Notes: generated from the letters alone by a model not told the origin. A DNA stretch of 64,000 bases from Lepturacanthus savala (GCA_030544235.1 CM060468.1:8097758-8161757), one strand, 5' to 3'. Shown: positions 52,079-61,989, counted from the stretch's first letter. Numbers and translations: made by a program.

Positions 52079-54355
52079 CTGGACAGAGGTTAGAGGGAAA
52101 AAAATACAATAAAAGCTATACACTGTCTACCAATTATTTTAAATTTAATAAAAAAGGCTCTCAGATTTTGTATTATTTTATTTTTTTTAGAGAGGATGGT
52201 AGCAGGACACACATGCTACATTTAATTTATTCCATTTATTCCAAGTTAAAGTCCTGTATTCAGAGCCTGAGTGATTTTTTATTTCAAATGGTATGTGAGC
52301 AAGCTCTGAACTACAAAACACACAAAACCACCAAATTAGTCTTTCACGTTCACCGGTAATCACAGGAAGAAAGGGAAATCAATAAATAGCCAAATACATT
52401 TTTACTAAAATATATATATATATTCCTATTTTTCTATCTTTTTCTTTCCTTTCCCTCCACTAACTACTTATAATATCTATACAGTCTTTCTCTACTAGAT
52501 GTTTGGACTTTGCTTTAGCTCCAACTTAAAGCATCACTGAAGGTTTTTTGATGTTAAATCCTATTTTGAGGAACTAAACCCAAGACCAAAAACCTCTGTG
52601 TTTATCTGCCTGGGATCTTCTCTGCAACTTCCATACACTTTATGAAGCGTCTGACATTAAACGTGTCATAAAGTGTATGGAAGCAGTGCTCTCTGCTTCC
52701 GCTCTGTCTGGCACATTGCGTCTCATTTATGCTGTTTTTGAAGCCATTACTGGACCGATTTCAATAGTTCCACAACGTGTGGACTCCTTAGGCCCCATAT
52801 TCTCAAAGTGTGAGTAAAAGCTGGTGAATCAAAATGTTGCCTAAGAAGAACTGAAGAGGAGCCAGGGGGGCTCACAAAGCCTCTGCTCTAGTTTGAGCAA
52901 GTTGGATCTTGATATTGCATTTATGCTGTTTTGGAATTTAGTTACTGGACCAATTTAAACAATGTCAACACATTTGTACTCCTAAGGCACCTTTCTCTTC
53001 TCTTAACAAACATTACAATACTAGCTATACCTAAAGGCACTGAAGTAAAAGTATTAGTTTAGCAGAAAACTAGATTTTGACTGATATATTAAATACATTT
53101 AACAGGTATGTTAAGGCAGCTTGTTATTCACTGCAGCTGGTAAAGGTGAAGCTAGTTTGAACTGCTTTAAAAGGGTCATGAGATAAATCTGAAGGGTCTT
53201 GAGATGATACATTGTGTAGGAAATAAGAGAAATTGTTGCTCCACTCAATACATTTGGATTCATTTTTCAAAAAGTTTCTTTGTTCTGTTTTACTTATCGA
53301 GAAATATTGGAGCCTCAGAAATTGATTTATTTGAAGCCAAGCTGAAAACATAAGGACATACAACTACATGCACATTTCAAGCCCAAAAGTTCGGGAACAA
53401 AATAATTAACTTTGCAGCGTAATTTAGTAATTCATTTGAATTTTTAAGATGAGTCACATTTGCTTCTGTGATTTAGAAGCTTGTCATTATGGCATTACAT
53501 GTCAATCTTTAGCCTGAAATGTAATTGGAGCTGTAAAATAAATGGAGTGGGGTTTTCAGTATGCATCATCACCACCACATCAGGGGCATATCAAATCATA
53601 CGAGTCTGTGCCTACATGTTGTCTGCCTCACCTTCTTGATGAGCACCACCACCCCTTGCTCCAGACTGACCAGCTTCTCGGACACCCACTTTGTCTTGTT
53701 GAGCAGCATCTCCGGCGCGTCGTCGTAGCGATCCAGCGTGGTCTGCAGGTAGACCAAAGGCTCGATCCACGACTGGACCAGCATCAGGACCGAGTGCAGC
53801 AACCATTTGTCCTTTGAGCCACACAAATGATCAGTTCATATAATTCATGTAGGACTACATGAATGAGCAAAAGAAAAAACCCAAACCTTAAACATAAAAC
53901 ACAACAAAACATAACAGCTGTAGAACTGACTTTGCTCCATTCAAGTTGATGGAGACATATTTATTAGCAATATTGAAACTGCCGGTTGAAGGTTATGTCA
54001 TCTCTATTATAATAAATGTAATCTTTGGAACTGCATATATTGCAAGGCCCTTCTTTATGTTAGTAATTTATCCTCTGCCCTTTCTGTTGAATTATTGCCT
54101 ACTTAATGCTTTACTGGACATTTGTATGGTAGTCGTTTGCACTGGCTTTAGAGTCTGCTCTGCTTGGGGGAATTTAAGCAGGCTCAAGTGCTTCACCTGT
54201 GACATTTCAACCTTCTTTTGTCGCTGAAGGTTTTATAGCTAACAAGTCCCTGATCAAACATCCATAGGGTTATTAACTTCTTCTTTTCAGATTACCCATG
54301 TCGGTTGCGGTTTTACTGAAATTAGTGCCAAAATGTGACTAAAGAAAGTTCTTTT

Positions 54356-54428
<73 letters not shown>

Positions 54429-55706
54429 TTGGCCTTTTTAGATGAAGAATGATTATTGTTGAACTGTCCATTAACCACATTATAGTTCATATCAACCAAA
54501 TCACCTTTCTCTAAGTGGCTCAGCTTCGTTTCCACGCTGCTGATGATACTGACCTTTAGCCTAAAAAGCTATTCACCGCTGGACAGTAGTTGAAAACCTT
54601 AGATGGAACACAAATGTAACAGAAAAAAAGAGGAAAAAAAAGCTGGGACCTTTGATTGCAATTATAAGGACAGGACAGCTTAAGATATGCTTGAAAGGCT
54701 TTTAGCACCAGTTCGGCTGAAAAGATGATTTGCGAGGAGATATATGCATGCAAAAAGTCATGCATTAACACCACCAGTCCCGTACTTACCGATATTTGTT
54801 GGATTTCACTTTTGGAGCTGGGAATGGGTAAGGCTTTGGTGATGCATGCATATCCAGCCTGGTTCCTCTGAAGCCGCAAAGGGAATGGCACAAACATCTC
54901 CTCCTACAGGCCAAAAACACATGGGGAGAGACAGAAAATGCACATACCCATAGACATGTTTGTGTTACAATACTTGACTGAACTCTATCCCAAAAGTCGT
55001 AAGCAGCATTATCTATATCTGCATACTGTTGTCATCATATTTGGTTTAGGAAACGCGTCAAAAGTCGATTCCTTTTTGAGATTTTTTTCTAATTGATGTA
55101 AAAAAACCTTGTTCTTGGTGTCGAATTTTCAAGAACACACAACAGCAGAGCCACAAAAAGACGCATTAGGAAAACAATGACAAAAAGCTTCACCAGTCTG
55201 GACCACTGGAGACACAGCAGAGACACATCTTGTTCCCCAGCATGTTCTCATCAGTGGACCCCATGCAGTGTCGGCTCAGTAACAAGCGCTACATCATCCC
55301 ATTTCAAAGGCCATCTTGAATCTCGAGACTTAGAGCGATGGGGATTCAACAGGCTGCAGCATGTCATTATCACATTTGTATTACTCCACTGTAGGCCTGC
55401 TTTTTTTTTTTCAATGCAACATCGTTGGCTCTGAAGACAGACAGAAGATTACTGTGAAGCCTGGCAATGAGGCGATGATCATATCTGAATCAAAAGCAAA
55501 TAACGCAGAGTATCTAACAGTAAGCGACAGTGCTTTTGGTTCAGCATACTGTGAAAAAAAATGGCCAACAAAAACTGTCTGTTCGAATCGTAACAAGATG
55601 TTCCTGCTATATTTCATGATACATAATACAATTTGACACATAGGACCGATATCTTTTTCATTGATCTCTAGATGACACTGTTTTATTAGGTAATTTTTAC
55701 TTATAC

Positions 55707-55738
<32 letters not shown>

Positions 55739-55755
55739 CAGTATATATACATTAA

Positions 55756-55829
<74 letters not shown>

Positions 55830-56502
55830 ATCAGCATCAGAACATGCCCAACAGCAAGATAATTATATTCCCCTTGTAGTTTTTCTTTGATTGCACAAGA
55901 GTTGAATTCACACTTTCTAGAGTAGATGCTGTAGAAACAAAAATATCATCTAATGCTCAGTGTGAAATGTGATTCTCCTGAGGCAAAATATACACACACA
56001 ATTCCAGTAAAAATGCGCCCTTCCATTATTCTATAAAAGCCTGTGCTGCACATTTTAATAATTTTCTCCCCATAAAGCAGCACAGACAAACGTGCAAAAG
56101 TCACATTTTGGTTGGTGTTACTCACAAACAAAGAACACGATTCTTCGGAGACGCGGTAGATGAGCTCGGCGTGCTGGATGACTCTGTCCAGAAGTTTCTC
56201 TTGGGAGATGGAGGGGCAGTGGGAGAGACTGCCCTGCTCTTCCTTACAGTCTAGTGGCATGCTTACGGTAAGAAAGTAGGGCCAGAGCAACACGGCCCAT
56301 ACACCCAGCTGCAGGACTGAAGACATCCATGTACACCAGAATGAACAGAACAGTCAAAAAGGCCACTACAGAAAGTATAGAAATCTAATAATTCATTTTT
56401 ATTGTTTGTTCGACTTCTATTACATTTATTCTCTTTATAATAAAATTAATTCAAACTACACAGCATGTTTGTGAGGTGTGATGCGTTACCTGTCATGTTC
56501 AT
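51884..56502 (-). CDS. smtla: Somatolactin alpha, complete five-exon gene
   Basis: Coding exons on the minus strand are 56502-56490, 56316-56126, 54903-54790, 53811-53632 and 52078-51884. Spliced, they give 230 residues, the usual somatolactin length of about 230. Seen: signal peptide at about residues 1-23 with hydrophobic core VWAVLLWPYFL, mature start at MPLDCKEEQ, seven cysteines at 28, 38, 65, 88, 204, 221 and 229, and an NKT sequon at 144. In mature numbering the cysteines fall at 5, 15, 42, 65, 181, 198 and 206, matching the family pairs 5-15, 65-181 and 198-206 plus the extra Cys42. Known for the family: a secreted four-helix GH/prolactin-type hormone of the pituitary pars intermedia, signalling through a GH-receptor-like cytokine receptor and linked to pigment-cell, stress and metabolic control; loss in medaka alters chromatophores. 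Intron phases (1,0,0,0) match the GH-family plan. No frameshift or stop. Alpha rather than beta is judged from overall similarity to percomorph sequences. Confidence 0.97.
52628..52683. repeat. Perfect 18-bp inverted repeat in smtla intron 4
   Basis: CTTCCATACACTTTATGA at 52628-52645 is exactly complementary to 52666-52683, with a 20-nt loop. The transcript could form a stable hairpin. Possibly the core of an old palindromic MITE. Confidence 0.9.
52722..52995. repeat. Two diverged copies of an ~80-bp unit in intron 4
   Basis: Copy A (52722-52800) and copy B (52915-52995) share the order ATTTATGCTGTTTT, TTACTGGACC, ACTCCT-AGGC. They are about 190 bp apart. An old local duplication or part of one repetitive element. 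Confidence 0.7.
53632..53811 (-). CDS. smtla: smtla exon 4
   Basis: 60 codons from DKWLLHSVL to VVVLIKK, covering helices 2 and 3. It contains the sequon NKT at residue 144 (mature 121). Donor is GTGAGG. The acceptor (GGCTCAAAG before GACAAATGG) has a poor polypyrimidine tract and sits close to a short inverted repeat, but the join restores the family sequence QISDKW exactly. Confidence 0.96.
53843..53864. repeat. Short palindrome near smtla exon 4 acceptor
   Basis: ATTCATGTAG and its exact complement CTACATGAAT are separated by 2 bases, 32-53 nt upstream of exon 4 on the transcribed strand, where a branch point would be expected. Confidence 0.85.
54359..54420. repeat. (AT)31 microsatellite in smtla intron 3
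   Basis: 62 bases of uninterrupted AT dinucleotide followed by a short (AC)n run. Confidence 0.97.
54790..54903 (-). CDS. smtla: smtla exon 3
   Basis: 38 codons from EEMFVPFP to SEIQQIS. Acceptor CCTGTAG precedes GAGGAG and a consensus donor GTAAGT follows TCG. It carries Cys88 (YAC), which pairs with Cys204 from exon 5 in the family fold. Both ends are phase 0. Confidence 0.96.
54904..56125 (-). other. smtla intron 2 (1222 bp)
   Basis: GT-AG intron, phase 0. It holds the large compound AT microsatellite at 55706-55828. The short open frames inside show no recognisable protein similarity. Confidence 0.93.
55706..55828. repeat. Compound (AT)n microsatellite in smtla intron 2
   Basis: Several runs of alternating AT interrupted by CAGT and CATTAAG; the longest uninterrupted run covers about 55757-55827. 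Likely length-polymorphic. Confidence 0.95.
56126..56316 (-). CDS. smtla: smtla exon 2
   Basis: Acceptor TCTTCAG at 56317 and donor GTGAGT at 56125. The exon completes the split valine codon and encodes the signal-peptide core, the cleavage region (TVS/MPLDC), Cys28 and Cys38 of the N-terminal disulfide loop that prolactins and somatolactins share but GH lacks, and helix 1 (QEKLLDRVIQHAELIY), ending at CSLF. It ends in phase 0. Confidence 0.96.
56317..56489 (-). other. smtla intron 1 (173 bp)
   Basis: Short GT-AG intron splitting a valine codon. AT-rich, with no repeat or motif of note. Confidence 0.88.
56490..56502 (-). CDS. smtla: smtla exon 1 coding part
   Basis: Codes MNMT plus the first base of a valine codon, then donor GTAACG. 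The ATG at 56502 has A at -3, and a second in-frame ATG lies two codons on. The very short first coding exon ending in phase 1 is standard for GH/prolactin/somatolactin genes. I chose the first ATG because it lies just downstream of the TATA box and leaves a 5' leader of about 25 nt. The only upstream ATG (56542) falls between the TATA box and the expected start site. Confidence 0.88.
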
Positions 56503-56553
56503 TCTGTCTGTATTTTTCAAGTCTTCTTGACTTGACTGTCATGCTGACTTCTG

Positions 56554-56561
56554 TTATAAAG
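56554..56561 (-). promoter_or_regulatory. smtla TATA box
   Basis: The minus strand reads CTTTATAA, ending 51 nt before the start codon. This puts transcription start near 56525-56530 and gives a 5' leader of about 25 nt. TATA-driven promoters are usual for GH/prolactin-family pituitary genes. Confidence 0.8.
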
Positions 56562-56571
56562 CCTGACCAGG

Positions 56572-56583
56572 TTTATGCATAAA
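56572..56583. promoter_or_regulatory. Palindromic Pit-1/POU1F1-like site
   Basis: TTTATGCATAAA is a perfect 12-bp palindrome 10 bp upstream of the TATA box. It contains the TATNCAT core of Pit-1 sites on both strands. Pit-1 is known to drive GH, prolactin and somatolactin in fish pituitary. Function here is inferred from sequence and position. Confidence 0.6.
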
Positions 56584-56657
56584 TGAAAAGGTCATTTTGG
56601 CCTTGCGTAGGTTCTTGTAAAAAGATACGTCCCAAACCATCGCATTTCTTTTGTTCG

Positions 56658-56665
56658 TGCATAAA
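56658..56665. promoter_or_regulatory. Second Pit-1-like half site
   Basis: TGCATAAA repeats half of the proximal palindrome about 80 bp further upstream. Multiple Pit-1 sites are typical of this gene family, but such short matches also arise by chance in AT-rich DNA. Confidence 0.3.
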
Positions 56666-56688
56666 ACCAAGATGGAAACAACTGTCCA

Positions 56689-56713
56689 GCATGCTAGACC
56701 GGCATGCTAGACC
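56689..56713. repeat. 13-bp tandem duplication upstream of smtla
   Basis: GCATGCTAGACC occurs twice with a 13-bp period, about 160 bp upstream of the predicted smtla start site. Origin unknown. Confidence 0.8.
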
Positions 56714-56714
56714 T

Positions 56715-58290
56715 ATCTCTAGGTTGTTCCTGGTTTAAAGTTGCAATCTGTAAATTTGTCTAAATGTATAAAACCTCTGTCAGCCCACCTCAATTTAAAA
56801 ATAAATGAACATTTTTATTCCACCATGATGCCATGGGCAAAAAATCTAAGAATGAAGACTGTAACTGATTTAATAAACAATAGCTATGGGAAAAAGGAAA
56901 AAAAGGAATGGGCTGAAAAATCCCTCTTTTCAGATGAGGTAAGTATGAAATGTAAATTTAAACATGCATGTCAGAGAAGGCTGCATATAAAAGACAGCGT
57001 AGAACTGCAATAGACATGACAAAAAGAGGATGAATGAATGAATCAGAAATCATTGGACAATATCTCAATTGTTCTTTTTTTCTATTTTGACATTCATATT
57101 CCAAACTGCAAAGGAAACCATGGGTTTGTGAGAGTGGATCTACCCAGAAGCTACGGTTTCCCAATCGGTAATGACTGTATTTAGCTGTCACAGAGGAAGG
57201 CACATAGTAATCCATGCCTGCATGAAACAGTGCCAGACAATGTAGGTGTACAGGACTTAATTTTTCAGTGTTTTAAACGTATTTATTTATTTATTTTTTG
57301 CATAAAACAATCCCTGCACTACTTTTATCCCCTCCTTATTTTGATTATGACCATCCATCAAGTCAAGTATGTTGGATGCAAATAGGACATATTTGCCTCC
57401 TACACATTGAATAAAATGATTGTCCTCTATAAACAAAGAACATCTCATTAAAATATTAGAACTAAAGGGGATACTAAATAGGATTGTATCCTTAAAATGG
57501 GATTTGGACCACATAGGAACAACGTTCAAGAGGCTTGCTCTTAAATATTTATTTTCTCAGAGAAGCATGTATAAAGATAGGGTAACGGAAGACAGGGGAT
57601 CAGAAAGAAGTGGCTGATGGGTGTTGTGTTACTCAACCCTTTGCCATAGAAAAGGTTGCTTAAGACACCTGAAGCCTTATTTCTCTAACGTCAACCTGTT
57701 TCATATGAAAAAATGTCCTACTTCCCCTTTTTCCTTCCCTTCTACACCTCCTTGGCAGGTTTGCTGATTTTTTTTATTGAAACACATCTCCCCTAAACAT
57801 CTTGTTTTCTTCAACCTCATGGTGGTCAATCCTATTAAATATAAAGGGAACATACCTGTTATGTTGGTAAATTTAGAAAACTTCCCAAATGAATGTAATA
57901 GGACTGAAGATACTGTTGTGATTGCTATTTGATATGAACATATTTTTGTTCAATCTAGTCAGATTTTAATATGAATCAAAAGGTATTCGGTGAGTCTTTG
58001 TAGCACAACCTTGTTTCCTTTTATGTCAGATTCTATGAATACATGTTAGAAATATTCAATTTAGACACAAGCAAGTCTTTTGCATCCACATTGCATATTT
58101 CTTTTTGCTTCACATGCACTTTTACGGACACAATTGTGACAGCAAACACATATTTCTATGTTTCAGGTTTTCATTCTGTAAGTGAATGTGTTGAATATGT
58201 GTATCTACACGGATTGTGTGATGGGCTTTAAGCTCCAATAAAATGTCTTAGTGATGGATGACTGCTGTTGCCAGGTCAAGCCCTGAGGAT
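56715..58290. other. Intergenic, no gene recognised
   Basis: AT-rich upstream flank of smtla. Small open frames (56741-57013, 57529-57287) have no recognised similarity. Confidence 0.5.
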
Positions 58291-58299
58291 GTTTACTGC

Positions 58300-58980
58300 T
58301 ACCTTTTTTCACCATTATTCCCTGTTAGCCTATATGTTGTGCCAAGGTACTTGAAACTGTCTAGCCTCTCCACTGAGGATCAGTTGATGTTAAATTCCTT
58401 CCCTGCTTCTTCCCAAAATCCACTACCCTTTTCTTAGTTTTGCTAATCTTCAGCAGTATCTTATTGTCCTGACAGTAAAGGGTCATGTCCTCTACTTCCT
58501 AGAACCTTTCATTGTTGTCTGTAATCTGGCTCACCAAGCTTTGAGATTAGCAAACTTCATGATGGTGTTGGAGTTGAAAGTGACTATGCAGTCTTGTGTG
58601 CATATGGAGTACAGCAGAGGACTTAAAACAGCTCCAGTGTTAAAGGTACATGGGATTTTACTTGAAAAATAAGATGCAGAACCTTACACTTCAACCCGTC
58701 CACAATCAACAGGTTGAAGCTCTGCATTTATTCCAGGGATGCAGCATGTTTGATGGTGTGGGGGTGTTATTTGAGCATTAGAATGTGAAACACTCAGAAT
58801 TGGCATTTCATTTATTTGTTTTATGGGGTTGTTCTTGCAAGTTATCAGGAAGTCAAGGATCCACTTGCACGCTGAGGTGTTTAATCCCATATCCTTGAGC
58901 CTTGTGATTGGCCTGTAGGAAATGGTGTTGAACATTGAACTCTAGTCAATGATACGCAAACTGTAGCTACAGGGCCTGTT
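58300..58980 (-). pseudogene. Decayed LINE reverse transcriptase fragment
   Basis: The minus strand at 58935 reads MFNTISYRPITRLKDMG then TSACKWILDFLIT, equal to the LINE RT block AFNTIxxxxLxxKLxDMG--WILDFLT. Further along the same strand nucleotide similarity to teleost LINE sequence continues to about 58300, but no intact frame remains. A different LINE lineage from the copy at 41650. Confidence 0.65.
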
Positions 58981-58989
58981 GATGGCCAC

Positions 58990-59830
58990 ATCACTGGGTA
59001 GATGAGCTGCATTGCACCATTGAGCAGATTTAGAAGGACTAGATTTACATGTAGATAATAGCATTCTTGGAGAAAGCCAATCCTAACCTACCAGACGTTG
59101 TCCTCGATGTATCCCAGCTCGTGGTGAGGCCGTTGTCAGGCACCTTGGCTGATCTAGCATTTAGCACGGGGCGCAAACTTATTGGCTACATCAACTTTTG
59201 TCATCTGTGACCAGTATGAGCAAATATCTGCCAAAGACCATGGGAGGTGGAGCAGAGTCAGAGGGAGTTCAACAGAGTGTGAACTCTGTCTGGGTGCAGG
59301 GTTTCTGTTATCCATTATTCCTGTTATCCTTTTTTGACCGGCTGAATCTGTTGAGATCCGACATATTAAATCTCTCCAGTCATAATGTCCAGTATAAATA
59401 ATAAAAACAAAATCTAGCCCTGTATCCAGTGTGCCTGTTGAGAAAAGGGCTCTCCAAGCAGAACCAAATCAAAACAGCATGGTGAAGTTACCTCAGGGAG
59501 GTGCACACGGGCTGACATCTGCACTCACCCTGAGCAGCCCTGCTGCTACCGAATGCAGCGTTCTTTCTGTCAGGCATGGGGTCTGGATGGAGGTAGCCCA
59601 CATCTGTGTCAGTCACATGCAACTCCTCACAAGGGACAGTTTTTTTTTTTATCGATTATTCCGCCAGTTAAACCCCTACCGTCATCGCTCCAAGTGAAGA
59701 AAATCCATCCACAAAGACGCAATCCCCAAACCAATAAAACACACTCCAACAAATAAACTTACTGTCAGGAGGGAAATGACAGGTAAAACAACAGACAGGG
59801 CTTCTGGTTGGAATTAATATCACGAACAAC
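58990..59830. other. Intergenic, no gene recognised
   Basis: No exon or clear repeat boundary. Part may be a continuation of the adjoining LINE relic. Confidence 0.4.
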
Positions 59831-59989
59831 TGTGTGGAGTTTAGAAATCACCAACTATCTTTTTTGATGTCAAGAAACACAACAATATTTGGCCAGCATT
59901 TCTCCCATTTGTCTGGTGAAATTGAAAATCTTCCAGCCGGACCGGCGACGGTTCCGAAAAGCCGGACAAGCTCCTCTGCACACATGGCA

Positions 59990-60330
59990 TGGGATATCAC
60001 ATCGAGGTGGTCAGCAGAGAAGACAGTGTTGTCACTCATAATGAGGCTGACATCTCCCTCATCTCAAACGTGTTGGATGCAGCCAGGCGAACAGCTACCA
60101 ACTGTCCACACCGATGTGTTTGTGCTCACGGTCTATTGCAGCTGGAAGGCGGCTGTCATTTTGTCACCTGCAGACGGAGGGACGGGATGTTCTCAACATT
60201 AATTCAACAGTAGGTGAACAGTGTAACTCCATCCTGGCTGTGGGTGTTCTCTCCGGGAGTGACATCACCCCCTATCCCATCGGGAAAGGGAAGGTGATCA
60301 CCCTCAAGGCCATGACAGTAATATCCGATG
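59990..60330 (+). pseudogene. Frameshifted relic of a transposon-type protein with acidic PIN/FEN-like motifs
   Basis: Three consecutive pieces in three frames keep the order of a protein family often found as dispersed uncharacterised genes in fish and invertebrates: THNEADISLISNVLDAA (about 60030-60090), HTDVFVLTVYCSWKAAV (60105-60160), and DVLNINSTVGEQCNSILA followed by VGVLSGSDITPYPIGKGKV (60185-60300). The family form has HEEAD, DTDVFVL and LSGCDT..P.GKGK. I infer a PIN/FEN-like nuclease fold from these acidic residues. Two frameshifts within about 300 bp make it a pseudogene. Family name not known to me. Confidence 0.6.
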
Positions 60331-60371
60331 AAGGGTTTTTTTCAGGCATGTGTGGTATACATTTTTGTTGT

Positions 60372-60845
60372 TGGTCCCATGTCTTGCACTTTTCTGAGTT
60401 TTATTTTCAGTTTTGATACCCCTAACATATATTTGCAATTTTTTTTAATTTTTATTCTTTTTGTACAAAAATCCAACTCTATGTGTTTGCAGTTGTCTTT
60501 CTCATGCACCTTGCTGGTGCGCTGGAAAACACAGGTCATTTTTGGTCTGTCTCATAAATATTAACAAGCCTGTCTTCTCGTTTGCTGATTTTCAGTTGGA
60601 AAACTGAAAATAGTGGGTATGAGAGTGAGAGCGGGGGCAGGTGGACCGTGCTGGGAAGCTACTACTGCACCCTCTGCCAAGGAAGGACAAAAGAGCTGTG
60701 AAACACCAAAGATCCTCAATCCACACTGTGCACATTCCCAATTTTTCTAAACGTTTGATGCATGGGGCAGTTTTTATACAACCCCTAGACTTTGTAGAGA
60801 ATAAACAAAAAACCAAGATAGTGGCTATTTGCATGATATGATATT
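60372..60845. mobile_element. TTAA-type MITE, copy 3, diverged
   Basis: GGTCCCATGTCTTGCACTTTT then GAGTTTTATTTTCAGTTTTGA and TAACATATATTTG follow the left arm of the copies at 41502 and 49957 closely. The right end is blurred, with CCCTAGACTTTGT near 60782 as the last matching phrase. TTAA flanks are not preserved. Confidence 0.55.
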
Positions 60846-61240
60846 TTTTGGGGAGTATCTGTGCTTTACTTGAGTTTTCAAAATTCAACCAACTTGTAGT
60901 TTTACTGCACTACATTACCTCTTAGCATTTTAGTTATTATAAAATCAAATCGAAATTTGGTGGAAGCAGACTGGAAATGACCTGATACAAGCGTGGCTTT
61001 TGACATCAAAAAGATTTTAGAAGCCAATTCTGGATCAATATTTAGTTTAGAAAAGTGTGAAGTGGAAACCTGAAGCCTGCAATTATCTACAAATACTGAG
61101 AATAAACCTCATGGTCACAATTCTGACTGCTGGCTTTTTTCCCTTCACATTTACTTGTACTTTTTTACTTTACTTGAGTACATTTATTATCATAAAATTA
61201 CTTTTGTAATTCTATCACAATAGAGATACTTGAGTATCTT

Positions 61241-61522
61241 CACTGCAAAATCTACTATCTATCAACAACAACAACAAGATATCTTGGTTTTGGTACAATT
61301 AGACCAGTATTGAGTAAAATTATTATTTTATTTTTAATTTTTTCCAGATTTGGGTCAATTTGGTCTTGTTTTAAGAAAATGTGACTAATATTTTCTTTAA
61401 AAAAAGAGATTAAATAGAAACTTGAAATAAGCTAAATTATCTGCCAGAGGAATAAGATAATTCTACACAATATTAGACTAATTATACCAAAAACAAGATA
61501 TTTTTTTTACTTGTTTGCAGTG
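61241..61522. mobile_element. hAT-like MITE
   Basis: Starts CACTGCAAAATCTACT and ends ACTTGTTTGCAGTG, inverted ends of the same CACTGCAAA type as the element at 47586. The 282-bp AT-rich interior has TCTTGTTTTAAGAAA, common in this teleost MITE group. No target duplication is evident. Confidence 0.65.
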
Positions 61523-61989
61523 TTTACTCAGTTAATATTCTAAAAGGTGCCAATTTTTTTTTTTTATCAAAATCTTTTTCTGGTAAGAAATTAGTACCTT
61601 TACTCTAGTGTGGCTTCCAGGTGCTTCATACACCACTGTAATCAAACCATTCTCTTCTCCAGAGCAGAGACAAACTCCCACTGCTGCCAAGATATTTAAT
61701 ATATCACATCAACAACAAGGCAATTCGGCGTGCTCTACATTAAACAATAAAAGCATTAAGACAAGGTCATTTAATAATTAAAAGAGAAGGCCAATAAAAA
61801 TAAAATCAAATAGACACGATGCATAAAACAGGAGAGTAATTGATAAGGTGCAGCGTAAGAAAGGACTCATAATTTTAAGTTTAATAGGTTTTCTTCCTTT
61901 GCAGCAAACAGCGATGTGACCTGTTTGAATTGATCGTTGATTTAATCAGCCTCCTCGCTTGGAATTTTAAAAAACTACGTGTCCGTGAA

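Larger units (their letters stand above)
52079..53631 (-). other. smtla intron 4 (1553 bp)
   Basis: GT-AG intron, phase 0. It carries a perfect 18-bp inverted repeat (52628-52683) and two diverged copies of an 80-bp unit (52722-52800 and 52915-52995). A degraded mobile element is possible, but no family is recognised. Confidence 0.93.
53812..54789 (-). other. smtla intron 3 (978 bp)
   Basis: GT-AG intron, phase 0. It contains an (AT)31 microsatellite (54359-54420) and a 10+10 bp inverted repeat (53843-53864) close to the acceptor. Confidence 0.93.

Noticed and set aside
56734..57013. Possible MITE starting TTTAAAGTTGCAATCTG
   Set aside because: The start resembles common teleost repeats, but no inverted end or second copy could be located.
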